The notes: generated by a model from the letters alone, not told the origin. Positions 18,032 to 27,625 are shown, counted from the first letter of the stretch. The stretch is 64,000 nucleotides of DNA from Pseudomonas alkylphenolica (GCF_000746525.1 NZ_CP009048.1:1028501-1092500), one strand, 5' to 3'. Made by a program: numbers and translations.

Positions 18032-21000
18032 CTCAGGCGCATCTTTTCGTGCCAGCAGGGTATAGACACACGGCAGGACGAACAGGGTGAACAGAGTGCC
18101 CACGGACATGCCGGTGGCAATCACCGTACCGATGTCAAAGCGACTCACCGCCCCGGCGCCGCTGGCCAGAATCAGCGGTACCATGCCGAACACCATCGCC
18201 GCGGTGGTCATCAACACCGGCCGCAGGCGGATCGCTGCGGCTTCCTCCACCGCCTCGCGGGCGCTCAAGCCCTTTTGCAGGCGCAACTGATTGGCGAATT
18301 CGACAACAAGAATGCCGTGCTTGCTGATCAGGCCAATCAGCGTCACCAGGCCGACCTGGGTGTAGATGTTCATGCTCGAAATACCGAGGAACAGCGGAAT
18401 CAGCGCTCCACAGATCGACAGCGGCACGGTCACCAGGATCACCAGTGGATCGCGAAAGCTCTCGAACTGCGCTGCCAGCACCAGAAAGATGATCGCCAGG
18501 GCCAGGCCGAAGGTCACCCATAGTGCACTGCCTTCCTGGACGAACTGCCGCGCGACACCGGCATAGTCGAAGGCGTAGCCTTGTGGCGCTTCCTCGCGGG
18601 CGATGTTGCGCACGGTCTCCAGCGCCTCTCCCATGCTGACCATCGGCACACCCTGGATCATGGCGGCGTTCAGTTGCTGGAACTGGTTGAGCTGACGCGG
18701 TCTGGCGCGGTCGCTGATGGTGATCAGGGTCGCCAGCGGCAGCATCTGCCCTTGCTGGTTTTTCACGTAGTAATTGCTCAGCCAGTCGGGGTTGTCGCGA
18801 TACGGTCGTTCGACCTGGGCAATGACTTTGTAACTGCGGCCTTCGATAGTGAAGCGATTGATTTCCGCTTCGCCGAGCAGGGTCGCCAGGGTGCCACCGA
18901 GGGCATCCATGGACACCCCCATCTGCGCAGCCTTGGCTCGATCGATGTCGACCACCACCTCGGGTTTGTCGAAGGCCAGGTCAATGTCGAGGAAGGCAAA
19001 CTTGCCTGAGGCCTGGGCGCGTTCCTTGACCCGTTCGGCCACTTCCAGCAGGGACGCGTAGTCGTTGGCGGTGTTGATCACGAACTGGAACGGCAGGCCC
19101 TCACCGGTGCCCGGCAATGAGGGCAGGTTGAAGCCGAAGATCTGCAGGCCGGCGATGCCTTCGAGTTTGCTTTGCACCAGCGGCAGCAGTTCCATCTGGG
19201 TGCGCTCACGCTCGTCCCAGGGCTTGAGCAGGAAGCCGCCGATACCCGACTGCACGCCGTTGAAACCGTTGATCTGGAACGAGGAGTAGTACTCGGGAAA
19301 CGCCTTGAAGATGTCGACGAATTCGTCGGTGTAGGCGCTCAGGTAGTCGAGGTTGGTCGGCTGCGGCGCCGTGGCCATCATGAAAATCACGCCCTGGTCT
19401 TCATCCGGGGCCAGTTCGCTCTTGGTGAACATCAGGAATACCGGGATCAGGCACAGCACGATCACCGCGAACACCAGCACCACCGGCCGGGTGTTGAGGG
19501 TGCCGTGCAAGAGTTTCTGGTAGCGCACCTTGAGGCCTTCGAACAGCATGTCGAGGCGGTGGGCCAGGCCGCTGGGGTTCGGGTCATGGCGCAGCAGCAG
19601 GGCACACATCATCGGTGACAGGGTCAGGGCGACGATGCCGGAAATGATCACTGCCCCGGCCAGAGTCAGGGCGAACTCCTTGAACAGCGCGCCGGTCAGG
19701 CCCTCGAGAAAGCCGATGGGGGCATATACCGCGGCCAGGGTGATGGTCATCGACACCACCGGCATGGCGATCTCCCTGGCGCCTTCCAGCGCCGCTTCGA
19801 ACGGCGTCTTGCCTTCTTCGATATGGCGGTGGATGTTTTCCACCACCACAATGGCATCGTCCACCACCAGGCCGATGGCCAGGACCATCGCCAGCAAGGT
19901 CAGCAGGTTGAGCGAGTAGCCCATCAGTTGCATGAAGAACAGTACGCCGATCATCGACAACGGAATGGTGATCACCGGGATCAGTACTGAGCGCAAGGCA
20001 CCGAGGAACAGGAAGACCACGACGATGACGATCAACACCGCTTCGACCAGAGTCTTCACCACCTCATCGATAGACGCCTGGATAAACAAAGTGGCGTCGT
20101 AAGCGATGGAGGCCTTGAGGTTGGGCGGCAACTGGCTTCGCAGGTCGGGCAGCAGTTTGCGCACCTCCTTGATCACATCCAGCGGGTTGGCGCCGGGCGT
20201 GGCCTTGATACCGATGTAGACCGAAGGGGTGCCATCGAAAGAACTGACGGTGTCGTAGTTTTCCGCGCCCATCTCGACCCGTGCCACGTCGCCGAGCAGC
20301 ACCCGGCTGTCGCCGCTGGTCTTGAGCGGGATGTTGGCGAAGGCCTCGGCGGATTTCAGTTCGGTGGTGGCGTTGATGCTGGTGACGATGTACTCGCCCT
20401 TGACCTCGCCGGCTGCCGAAAGGAAGTTGTAGCGGCGTACCGCGGCGGTCACCTCATTGGCGCTCAGGCCGTAGCCGGCGAGTTTCACCGGGTCGATCCA
20501 CAGGCGCATGGCAAACAGCTGGTTGCCGAGGATCTCCGCTTCGGCCATGCCGGGCAGGGTGGCCAGTTTGGGCTGGATCACCCGCGACAGGTAGTCGGTG
20601 ATCTGCGGATTGCTCAATTCGCTGCTGTAGAAGCTGATGTACATCAGCGCCGAAGCGTCGGCGGCTTCCTTGCTCAGCACCGGGTCTTCGGCGTCTTGCG
20701 GCAGCTTGTTCTTGACCTCGTTGGCCTTGGCCAGCAGTTCGGTGAACAGCCGGTCGCTGTCGGCACCGATCCGCGCATAGATCGAGATCACGGAAAAATT
20801 CTGCCGGCTCACCGAGGTCATGTAGTCGATGCCTTCGGCACTCGCCAGGCTCTGCTGCATGGGTTGGGTGATGTAGCCCTGGATGGTTTCGGCGTTGGCC
20901 CCGGGGTAGGCGGTGGTTACCGTGATCAGGGCGTTTTCCATCTGCGGGTACTGACGGATCGGCAGTTTGCTCCAGGCCTGAAAGCCCAGCAGCACGATCA

Positions 21001-21058
21001 ACAGGCTGACCACGCTGGCCAGCACCGGACGGCGGATGAACGGATCGGTAAAAGCCAT
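17996..21058 (-). CDS. mexW: RND multidrug efflux pump, inner-membrane subunit
   Basis: 1020 residues from ATG 21058 (MAFTDPFIRRPVLASVVSLL). Twelve-helix HAE1-type proton-driven transporter: two halves each with a large periplasmic porter domain; helix 4 contains LAIGLVVDDAIVVVENI with the paired Asp residues of the proton relay, and the repeat 2 helix has VGLVTLIGLISKHGILVVEFANQ. Follows its fusion-protein gene by 13 bases. No outer-membrane partner is present, so an OprM-like protein must come from elsewhere. Position between colRS and icmP matches mexVW (PA4374-4375). The final residues PVGAGLPRDAM are REP-encoded. Confidence 0.92.
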   Translation of the reverse strand: MAFTDPFIRRPVLASVVSLLIVLLGFQAWSKLPIRQYPQMENALITVTTAYPGANAETIQGYITQPMQQSLASAEGIDYMTSVSRQNFSVISIYARIGADSDRLFTELLAKANEVKNKLPQDAEDPVLSKEAADASALMYISFYSSELSNPQITDYLSRVIQPKLATLPGMAEAEILGNQLFAMRLWIDPVKLAGYGLSANEVTAAVRRYNFLSAAGEVKGEYIVTSINATTELKSAEAFANIPLKTSGDSRVLLGDVARVEMGAENYDTVSSFDGTPSVYIGIKATPGANPLDVIKEVRKLLPDLRSQLPPNLKASIAYDATLFIQASIDEVVKTLVEAVLIVIVVVFLFLGALRSVLIPVITIPLSMIGVLFFMQLMGYSLNLLTLLAMVLAIGLVVDDAIVVVENIHRHIEEGKTPFEAALEGAREIAMPVVSMTITLAAVYAPIGFLEGLTGALFKEFALTLAGAVIISGIVALTLSPMMCALLLRHDPNPSGLAHRLDMLFEGLKVRYQKLLHGTLNTRPVVLVFAVIVLCLIPVFLMFTKSELAPDEDQGVIFMMATAPQPTNLDYLSAYTDEFVDIFKAFPEYYSSFQINGFNGVQSGIGGFLLKPWDERERTQMELLPLVQSKLEGIAGLQIFGFNLPSLPGTGEGLPFQFVINTANDYASLLEVAERVKERAQASGKFAFLDIDLAFDKPEVVVDIDRAKAAQMGVSMDALGGTLATLLGEAEINRFTIEGRSYKVIAQVERPYRDNPDWLSNYYVKNQQGQMLPLATLITISDRARPRQLNQFQQLNAAMIQGVPMVSMGEALETVRNIAREEAPQGYAFDYAGVARQFVQEGSALWVTFGLALAIIFLVLAAQFESFRDPLVILVTVPLSICGALIPLFLGISSMNIYTQVGLVTLIGLISKHGILVVEFANQLRLQKGLSAREAVEEAAAIRLRPVLMTTAAMVFGMVPLILASGAGAVSRFDIGTVIATGMSVGTLFTLFVLPCVYTLLARKDAPEPVGAGLPRDAM

Positions 21059-21071
21059 GACGCATCCTCGA

Positions 21072-22226
21072 TCAGTTGGCGCGCGACTGGTGGTTGTTCT
21101 CTGGGGCTTGCAGGGTCTTGTCCGGGCTGATGCTGATTGACGCACCCTGGGTCAGTTTCAGTTGGCCTGCGGTCACCACCTGCTCACCGGCCTTGAGCCC
21201 CTTGCTGATTACCACCAGGCCATCGCGGCGCTCGCCGGTGTCGACAAAACGGCGTTCGGCGATCAGCTCTGGCTGACCCTCGGCGTTTTTCATTACCTGG
21301 CCGTCTTCGGTCTTTTTCGGCACGGCGACGTACACCGAGTTGCCGTAAAGGGTGTAGGTCACCGCACTCTCCGGCACCACCACCTGGGGTTGCGGGCTTG
21401 GCAGCAGGATCTGCAAGCTGCTGAACATCCCGGGCAACAGCTTGCCATCAGGATTGGCCAGGGTGGCGCGTACCTGTACGTTGCGGGTGCTGTCTTCGAC
21501 TTTGGGGTTGATGGCGCTGATGGTGCCGGGGAAGGTCTGTTGCGGATAGGCGGCGACACTGACCAGCACCTGCTGGCCGATGCTCAGTTTGGGCACTGCC
21601 TGTTCGGCGACAAAGAAGTCGACATACAGGCTGCTCAGGTCCTGCAGCGTGGCGATCACCGTGCCGCTGGCCAGGTAGTCGCCGACGTCCACCTGGCGGA
21701 TGCCGATGGTGCCACTGAAGGGCGCGCTGATACTTTTCTTGGCCAGGGCAGCCTTGAGCTGATCAACCACTGCCTTGTTGCGCTTGTATTGCGCGCTCAG
21801 ACGGTCGAACTCACCACGGGAAATCGCCTGGCTGCCGACCAGCTGGCTGCCGCGATTGAAGTCCACCTGGGCAAGGCCGAGGTCGGCCAGGGCGGTACCG
21901 AGCAAGGCGGTCTCGACATCGCTGTCCAGTTGCAGCAGGGGTTGGCCCTTGCTGACCTTCTGCCCGGACTCGAACTGCAGGGTTTTCACCGTACCGTCGG
22001 TTTCCAGCCGCAGGTCGACGCCCTGCAAGGCTGTGAGACTGCCGACTGCGGGCAGGCGATTTTGCCAGGCGCGCTCGCTGGACTCGGCCGCCGCCACGCT
22101 GATCGGTGGTTTGGGGGCCGAGAACATCTGGACCTGCTGATAGATGGAGAACGCCTTGTAGCCCCCCAGAATCAGCACGAGCAGCAAAACAACACCTAAC
22201 ATGATGAGCATGCGGCGGCGCAGCAT
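21072..22226 (-). CDS. mexV: RND efflux periplasmic adaptor (membrane fusion protein)
   Basis: 384 residues. One N-terminal membrane segment (about 6-27) anchors it instead of a lipobox. The lipoyl halves LRLETDGTVKTLQFESGQKVSKGQPLLQLDSD and ISAPFSGTIGIRQVDVGDYL flank a short coiled-coil hairpin; beta-barrel and membrane-proximal domains follow. Links the pump to an outer-membrane channel. AAGGAACT serves as ribosome site. Operon leader with the pump gene. Name rests on synteny with PA4374. Confidence 0.88.
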   Translation of the reverse strand: MLRRRMLIMLGVVLLLVLILGGYKAFSIYQQVQMFSAPKPPISVAAAESSERAWQNRLPAVGSLTALQGVDLRLETDGTVKTLQFESGQKVSKGQPLLQLDSDVETALLGTALADLGLAQVDFNRGSQLVGSQAISRGEFDRLSAQYKRNKAVVDQLKAALAKKSISAPFSGTIGIRQVDVGDYLASGTVIATLQDLSSLYVDFFVAEQAVPKLSIGQQVLVSVAAYPQQTFPGTISAINPKVEDSTRNVQVRATLANPDGKLLPGMFSSLQILLPSPQPQVVVPESAVTYTLYGNSVYVAVPKKTEDGQVMKNAEGQPELIAERRFVDTGERRDGLVVISKGLKAGEQVVTAGQLKLTQGASISISPDKTLQAPENNHQSRAN

Positions 22227-22365
22227 AGTCCAGTTCCTTGGATACGATTTATTGTTCGTTTGGCACGACTGCGGGCGATCCTGCCCACGTGCGCTGTAGC
22301 CGAATATTACTCGTTTGACCGGGTCAGGGAACCCTGTGTTCCCGGCTATTTATCAGGTGAGGCCG

Positions 22366-23463
22366 TCAGGCCAGGTGCAGGTGGTTGTCCCACAGACCGG
22401 AGGGCAGTTGCAGGGGCTGGCCGATCAATTCGCTGTTGCGGCAATCATAGAGACGGCAACGCCCCTGGCCGGAGGTGACGACAAAACCATCGGCCACCGC
22501 ACCGACGCCGGCGCAGTCGGGCATCGGCGCATCCAGGCGCACTTGCGCGCTATCCAGGTCCCAGATGAACAGGCGATTGGCCCGTGGCGCGGTCAGGGCG
22601 ACCAGGCGCAATTCGCTATGAATGGCCACGCTGGCGGTGTAGTTGGCCATCGACTGCAATTGCTGTTCGGGTACAGGAAAGGCCTGGAAGGCCTGGCCGG
22701 GCCGTTTGATCGCCAGCAGTTCGGCGGTTTCATCGCCGCTGCCCATGAACTGTTGCCCGGCGACGATGGTGCCATCGCTGGCAATCGCCAGATGGCGCAC
22801 GCTGTTCATCTGCTGCGGCAAGACTTCCTTGCTCAGCAGCGTACCGTCGCGCTGCATCAGCACCAGGCTTGGCTGCATGGCGTCGAGGTTCATCTCGACG
22901 CGACTCTCGGCCTCGGTGCGAATGCCGCCATTGGCAACCACCAGGGTTTCGCCATCAGGCATCCACGACACCTGATGCGGGCCGATGCCGTGGGTGGAAA
23001 TCTCGCCGCTATGAACCAGGCGCTCGCCATCGAAGCGGTACACACCGAGTACGCCACGGCCGGGATCGGTGGTGTCGTTCTCGGTGGCGTACAGCCATTC
23101 GCCGCTCTTGTGGATCACCGCGTGTCCATAGAAGTGCCGGTTCGGCTGCGAGGCGATGGTCTGCAGCAAACGACCATCGCGCAGGTCGATCAGGTAACTC
23201 TCGGTACCGGGGCGCCGGGCAACGAACAGGGCAAGCGGCTGCTCGGGGTGGTTGATGATGTCGTGGCAACGCTGGGCCACTTCGGTGGCGAACACCTGGG
23301 TGCCGTCCAGGCGATAGCCGACGGCGTAATGTTTACCGTCGCTGTCGTCGCGCGCCGAAAGCAGCAGGGGGCCGCTGTCCTTGCCGCGGAACAGGGTCCA
23401 GCCGCCCAGGGTCAGGGCGCTAAGCAGGACGCTACCGAGTTTGAGAGCCTGGCGTCGCAACAT
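22366..23463 (-). CDS. DUF1513 protein of the imelysin operon
   Basis: 365 residues. MLRRQALKLGSVLLSALTLGG looks like a Tat-like signal (RRQALKLGS) directing a folded protein to the periplasm. The rest has repeated short beta motifs with Trp/Tyr-Asp ends (VGYRLDG, HAVIHKSGEWLYATEND, HQVSWMPDGETLVVANGG, HLAIASDGTIVAGQQ), as in a seven-bladed propeller. Last gene of the cluster, two bases after the imelysin stop. DUF1513 is repeatedly found with imelysins and a di-haem oxidoreductase, implying joint work in iron handling; the activity is not known. Confidence 0.83.
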   Translation of the reverse strand: MLRRQALKLGSVLLSALTLGGWTLFRGKDSGPLLLSARDDSDGKHYAVGYRLDGTQVFATEVAQRCHDIINHPEQPLALFVARRPGTESYLIDLRDGRLLQTIASQPNRHFYGHAVIHKSGEWLYATENDTTDPGRGVLGVYRFDGERLVHSGEISTHGIGPHQVSWMPDGETLVVANGGIRTEAESRVEMNLDAMQPSLVLMQRDGTLLSKEVLPQQMNSVRHLAIASDGTIVAGQQFMGSGDETAELLAIKRPGQAFQAFPVPEQQLQSMANYTASVAIHSELRLVALTAPRANRLFIWDLDSAQVRLDAPMPDCAGVGAVADGFVVTSGQGRCRLYDCRNSELIGQPLQLPSGLWDNHLHLA

Positions 23464-23465
23464 GA

Positions 23466-24530
23466 TCAGTCACCGTCGTTGGCATTGAAGCCCAGCTGAA
23501 TGCCCAGCGCCTTGGCCAGCTCGCCTTCGTGCAGGCGGTGGACGACGTTGAGGCTGTCGTAGATGTCGTTGAGCTGCTGGCGTCCGGCTTCGTCATCGAG
23601 CAGTTCGCCCAGCGGCTTCTGATTGGCGCTCAGCAGCTTGAGGGCATTGGCGTAGGCCGCGTCGATCTTGTCGGCCAGGGCTTTCTGGTCTTTGCCCAGC
23701 AGGCCGCGCAGGCCCTGGTTGTCGACACCGACCCAGACGGTTTGCGCTGCGGTCAGGCTGGCTTCCAGGCTTTTCAGCGAGGAATGGCTACGCCAGGCTT
23801 CGGCCTGCAGCGGCTGCGGGATACCTTTGCTCAGGCGGCCCATGGGTGCGCCAAGTTTTTTCTTCAGGGTATCGAGGGCAGTGACCTGGGCCCGCAGCAA
23901 ATCGGCGATCGCCTCGTGGGAGTCGGCGTAGCGCTGGTTGGGGAACTTGGTCATCTGCGCAAGCATGCCGTCGGTGTTGTTCCAGCCTTTGAGGATGTCT
24001 TCGGCCAGGGCTTTCTGGTGCTCGCCGATGGCCACCAGCAGTGGGCAGTAACGGGCTTTCTGCTCGGCGCTGGCGACGTCTGGCTTGCTGTCGAAGAGGA
24101 TGTACTCGTAGGCGGACAGACCGCGCACCACCACGCTGGACCTGGCCAGGCTCGCGGCATCGATCGGCTTGTCGGCGCTGACCAGTTGCTCGACCTGACG
24201 GCCGACCAGGTTCTTCTTGTCTGGCCAGAACTGTACCTGCCAGGCGCGGTTGCCTTCAGCCAGCGGGCCGATCAGCAGCGGTTGCAGTTCGGCCCAGGCT
24301 TTTTGTGCATGCAGGAAATCGGCGCGGGCGGTTGCCAGGTCGGCCTTGCCTTCGCAGTAGGCCAGGGCGCTGACGGCCAGCTGGCGGTCGGCTTCGACCC
24401 AGCGGCTGTAGGTCGGCAGGATCACCTGCTTGGCAATGGCGGCGGAGGTCACTGCCTGCGGGTCCTGCGGCGAGCAGGCGCCGAGGGCGAGGGCGGCAAG
24501 GCTGGTGAACAACAGTTTAGGACGGAACAT
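23466..24530 (-). CDS. Imelysin-family lipoprotein, variant motif
   Basis: 354 residues. Lipobox ALGAC at residues 15-19 (MFRPKLLFTSLAALALGAC) predicts a lipoprotein. All-helical imelysin/EfeO-like domain follows. At the place where the icmP product has GYHAIEFLLWG this protein has GLSAYEYILFD, so the His of the family GxHxxE motif is replaced by Ser while Glu remains. Such proteins are thought to bind iron or haem-iron rather than cleave peptides. Sixteen bases after the di-haem gene and two before DUF1513, so co-translated or tightly coupled. Confidence 0.85.
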   Translation of the reverse strand: MFRPKLLFTSLAALALGACSPQDPQAVTSAAIAKQVILPTYSRWVEADRQLAVSALAYCEGKADLATARADFLHAQKAWAELQPLLIGPLAEGNRAWQVQFWPDKKNLVGRQVEQLVSADKPIDAASLARSSVVVRGLSAYEYILFDSKPDVASAEQKARYCPLLVAIGEHQKALAEDILKGWNNTDGMLAQMTKFPNQRYADSHEAIADLLRAQVTALDTLKKKLGAPMGRLSKGIPQPLQAEAWRSHSSLKSLEASLTAAQTVWVGVDNQGLRGLLGKDQKALADKIDAAYANALKLLSANQKPLGELLDDEAGRQQLNDIYDSLNVVHRLHEGELAKALGIQLGFNANDGD

Positions 24531-24546
24531 GCCCGGCTCCTCTCTC

Positions 24547-25974
24547 TTAAAGTGAATTCAGGAACGCCAGCAACGCGGTGCGTTGCTCGGCATTGAAGGT
24601 CAAGACGTGCTGCCTGGCCGCTTCGGCTTCGCCACCGTGCCAGAGCACGGCTTCAAGCAGGTTGCGGGCGCGGCCATCGTGAAGAAATCCGGCTTGCGCG
24701 CTGACGGTCTGGGCCAGGCCGATGCCCCACAGCGGTGGGGTGCGCCAGTCCTGGCCGCTGGCGGCGAACTCGCTGCGGTTGTCGGCAAGGCCCGGGCCCA
24801 TGTCGTGCAACAGCAAGTCGCTGTACGGGCGGATCAGCTGGTTGGCCAGCTCCGGCTCGGCAGCGTCGGCGGCCGTGGTGAAACTTGGGGTGTGGCAGCT
24901 CTGGCAGCCGGCCTGGTGGAACAGGTTCTTGCCGGCCAGCACCTGGGGCGAGTCGACGTCCTGGCGGATCGGTACCGCCAGGTTGCGGGCGTAGAACAGC
25001 ACCAGGCGGGCAATGTTGTCACTGACTTCTTGCTCGCCATTGGCACCGTTGCCATTAGGGGCTTTCAGACAGTCGACCTGTGCCGGGGTGCAGTCGTCCA
25101 TCGGCCGCAGGCTGCTGGTCAGGCCCATGTCGCCGGAAAACGCATGCACGTTCTGCTGGTTGATGTTCGGCTGTCCGGCCTTCCAGCCGAAACGGCCAAG
25201 GACGGTTTTGCCCAGGGCATCGTCCCAGACCTGGTTGGGCCGGCCACGGATGCCGTCGCCGTTGCGGTCGTCGGGATCGGCATTGGCCAGAATCGCCGCT
25301 TCGGGGATGGCTTCAAGCAGGCCCAGGCCGATCATCGGCGGGGCAACGCGGGCGGAAAAGCGTGTATCGGGGTGCATCGGACCGTAACCGAGCTGGCTGA
25401 TCTGCAGCGTTGGCTGGCGCAGCTCGACCTGGGTGCCGTCCTTGAAGGTCACCGGCACCGGCGTGTACTCGACACGGACTTTGCCTTCGGGGGTGACGCC
25501 GGGTACGGCCATGTCCTGGAACTGACCGCCATAGACCGGCTCGGGCACGATGCCCAGTTGCTCGATGACTTTGGCGTAGTGCGGTTGGTCAGGAATCGAC
25601 AGGCGCACGATCATCGACACGGCATGTTTGGCGCTGGGGCCGGGCGGATGGCCACGGCCATCCTTGATATGGCAGTTCTGGCAGGCGTTGGCGTTGAACA
25701 GCGGCCCCAGGCCATCGCGGGCGGTGGTGGTCGCCGGGGCGATCACCCAAGGATTGCGAAAGAAACTGTTGCCGACACTGAAGTCCAGGCGGCGGCTCGG
25801 CGCGAGGTTGGCCGAGGGCATGGAATAGGCGTTCTGGTCGCGCTTGTTGACCGTCGTCTTGCCACCGGCGAAGGCTTCGCCAGGTTCCGCCTGGGTGAAA
25901 CGCGGGGCGTCGTCACAGGCGACCAGGGTCATGGCCAGAAGCAAGGGGCTGAGACGGAGCAGCAACGAAGACAT
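24547..25974 (-). CDS. Di-haem cytochrome-type oxidoreductase lipoprotein
   Basis: 475 residues from ATG 25974; the TTG just upstream is a less likely start. Lipobox LVAC near residue 20. Two c-type haem sites: CQNCH at about residue 97 and CQSCH at about residue 358. The long insert between them and segments such as NANACQNCHIKDGRGHPPG, GRFGWKAGQPN and FLHDGRARNLLEAVLWHGGEA belong to the DUF1111-type di-haem oxidoreductase family found beside imelysins. Acts in the periplasm; the electron donor and substrate are unknown. It is preceded by a REP pair and the icmP terminator, so it needs read-through or its own promoter. Confidence 0.88.
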   Translation of the reverse strand: MSSLLLRLSPLLLAMTLVACDDAPRFTQAEPGEAFAGGKTTVNKRDQNAYSMPSANLAPSRRLDFSVGNSFFRNPWVIAPATTTARDGLGPLFNANACQNCHIKDGRGHPPGPSAKHAVSMIVRLSIPDQPHYAKVIEQLGIVPEPVYGGQFQDMAVPGVTPEGKVRVEYTPVPVTFKDGTQVELRQPTLQISQLGYGPMHPDTRFSARVAPPMIGLGLLEAIPEAAILANADPDDRNGDGIRGRPNQVWDDALGKTVLGRFGWKAGQPNINQQNVHAFSGDMGLTSSLRPMDDCTPAQVDCLKAPNGNGANGEQEVSDNIARLVLFYARNLAVPIRQDVDSPQVLAGKNLFHQAGCQSCHTPSFTTAADAAEPELANQLIRPYSDLLLHDMGPGLADNRSEFAASGQDWRTPPLWGIGLAQTVSAQAGFLHDGRARNLLEAVLWHGGEAEAARQHVLTFNAEQRTALLAFLNSL

Positions 25975-26092
25975 CAAGAATCCTGAGCTTGAGCAAAAAA
26001 CCGGCGTGCAAGCTTAGCAGGCTCAGGATCATGGAATAAGAGGGATTTGCGTTTGCTAGATGAAATCTGTTTGCGGCTGCTGATCGCGGGGC

Positions 26093-26148
26093 AAGCCCGC
26101 TCCCACTGGGATGGCACCAGATCGGTGGGAGCGGGCTTGCCTCGCGAT
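26093..26148. repeat. REP pair 3 (outer ATCGCGGGG, inner CCCAC)
   Basis: ATCGCGGGGCAAGCCCGCTC and its inverse GAGCGGGCTTGCCTCGCGAT facing inward, with TGGGATGGCACCAGATCGG between. It lies between icmP and the di-haem gene. Confidence 0.92.
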
Positions 26149-26160
26149 AAATTGACGCAT

Positions 26161-26190
26161 AAAAAAAGGCGACCCGCAGGTCGCCCTTTT
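26161..26190 (-). terminator. Intrinsic terminator of icmP
   Basis: On the minus strand: GGCGACC-TGCG-GGTCGCC followed by seven T (the A run at 26161-26167). The other strand also has a short T tract, so it may act both ways. It would limit read-through from icmP into the di-haem gene. Confidence 0.88.
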
Positions 26191-26207
26191 CTGGCCCAGC
26201 CGCTGAA

Positions 26208-27569
26208 TCAGAATTCGTGATCAGCAGTATCCGGGTTCAGGTTGGCAATGCCCAGCTTGCCGGCAGCCTGTTCGATCGCACCGGTCTGCTTGACCAGCGA
26301 AGCGATGGCGTCACGCACGATCTGGTTGCCGGCGGTGTTGTCGGCAGCGATCAGCTGGTCGTAGTGCTCGCCTTTTTGCGCGTGGTCGACAATGACCTGG
26401 ATCTTCGCTTCAGTGGCTTCAAGGTCGGCCTTGAGGGTTGCGTCGGTGGCCGGATCGATCTTGGCCACCAGCGACGACAGGCTCGGGCCGGTCAGCTTGG
26501 TACCGTCAGGACGGGTGTACTCGCCGAGGTAGACGTTGCGGATGCCCTTGGCGTCGTAGAAGTGCGAGTAGTGGGTGTTGTCGCTGAAGCAGTCGTGCTC
26601 GTCTTCAGGCGAGTTGGCTTCCAGGGAAACCTTCATGCGCTCACCCGCCAGTTCACCCAGCGACAGGCTGCCCATGCCGAACAGCATTTTGCGCAGGCCA
26701 TCGGTCACAGGCTCGGCTTCAAGCGTGGCGCGATAGTTGGTGGCGACGTTTGGTGCCCAGTTGCCGACCATGTCCTCGAGGTCTTTGACCAGCAACTGGG
26801 TCACAGCCTTGAGGTAGGCACGGCGACGTTCGTTGTGGCCGCCAGTGGCACCTTTGCCTTCCAGGTAGTCAGACGCTGGGCGGGCGCCAGCGCCTGGGCC
26901 GGTGCCGTTGAGGTCCTGGCCCCAGAGCAGGAATTCGATGGCGTGGTAGCCGGTGGCGACGTTGGCTTCGGAACCGCCCAGCTCATTCAGGCTGGCGAGT
27001 TTTTCCGGGGTGATTTGCTTGACGTCGATCTTGTCTTCGCCGACCTGGATCTCGGTGTTGGCGATGATGTTGGCCGCAGCACCTGGGTTGCCCAGGGCGT
27101 GCTCGTAGCTGGCGTCGACGTAGTCGATCAGGCCTTCGTCCAGCGGCCAGGCGTTCACCTGACCTTCCCAGTCGTCGACGATGGTATTGCCGAAGCGGAA
27201 CACTTCGCTCTGCAGGTAAGGTACGCGAGAGGCAACCCAGGCAGCCTTGGCAGCCTTCAGGGTTTCGTCGTTGGGTTTGGCGAGGAACGCGTCGATAGCG
27301 GTCTGCAGGGTCTTGGCGGTGCTCAGCGAGTCGCTGTAGACGGCGTGAACCATGTCGGCGTAATGCTTGACCACCGCCTTGGCAGCGGCCTCGTCGACGG
27401 CGCCTGCCGCAGCCGGGGCTGCTGCGCTGGTAGCCGCAGCCGGGGCTGCTGCGCTGGTAGCCGGAGCCTGGGCTTGCGGTGCGGCGGCCTTGTCCTTGTC
27501 GTCGCCGCAACCGGCGAGAGAGATGGCAATGGCCAACAGACTGGCGGTGGCCAGAGGCATACGAATCAT
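26208..27569 (-). CDS. icmP: Imelysin lipoprotein IcmP (insulin-cleaving-type, iron linked)
   Basis: 453 residues from ATG 27569. Signal MIRMPLATASLLAIAISLAGC ends in lipobox LAGC. An Ala/Pro/Ser linker of about 45 residues, built from two identical 27-base repeats (27406-27459), joins it to the imelysin domain. GYHAIEFLLWGQD carries the GxHxxE motif. The PAO1 orthologue PA4370 was named for insulin cleavage, yet the family is better explained as iron-binding envelope protein, and the locus is iron-regulated in PAO1 as I recall. A possible Fur box lies at 27626-27644. Confidence 0.9.
   Translation of the reverse strand: MIRMPLATASLLAIAISLAGCGDDKDKAAAPQAQAPATSAAAPAAATSAAAPAAAGAVDEAAAKAVVKHYADMVHAVYSDSLSTAKTLQTAIDAFLAKPNDETLKAAKAAWVASRVPYLQSEVFRFGNTIVDDWEGQVNAWPLDEGLIDYVDASYEHALGNPGAAANIIANTEIQVGEDKIDVKQITPEKLASLNELGGSEANVATGYHAIEFLLWGQDLNGTGPGAGARPASDYLEGKGATGGHNERRRAYLKAVTQLLVKDLEDMVGNWAPNVATNYRATLEAEPVTDGLRKMLFGMGSLSLGELAGERMKVSLEANSPEDEHDCFSDNTHYSHFYDAKGIRNVYLGEYTRPDGTKLTGPSLSSLVAKIDPATDATLKADLEATEAKIQVIVDHAQKGEHYDQLIAADNTAGNQIVRDAIASLVKQTGAIEQAAGKLGIANLNPDTADHEF
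27406..27459. repeat. Two perfect 27-bp tandem repeats within icmP
   Basis: Copies at 27406-27432 and 27433-27459 are identical; a decayed third copy begins at 27460. In frame they encode AAATSAAAP-type units of the linker after the lipidated Cys, so copy-number change would alter linker length by 9 residues without a frameshift. Confidence 0.9.
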
Positions 27570-27625
27570 GGTGAATTCCTGCGTCGAGAGGTTGGGCAGG
27601 CGTACCGGGGTACGCAAAGCTGCAA

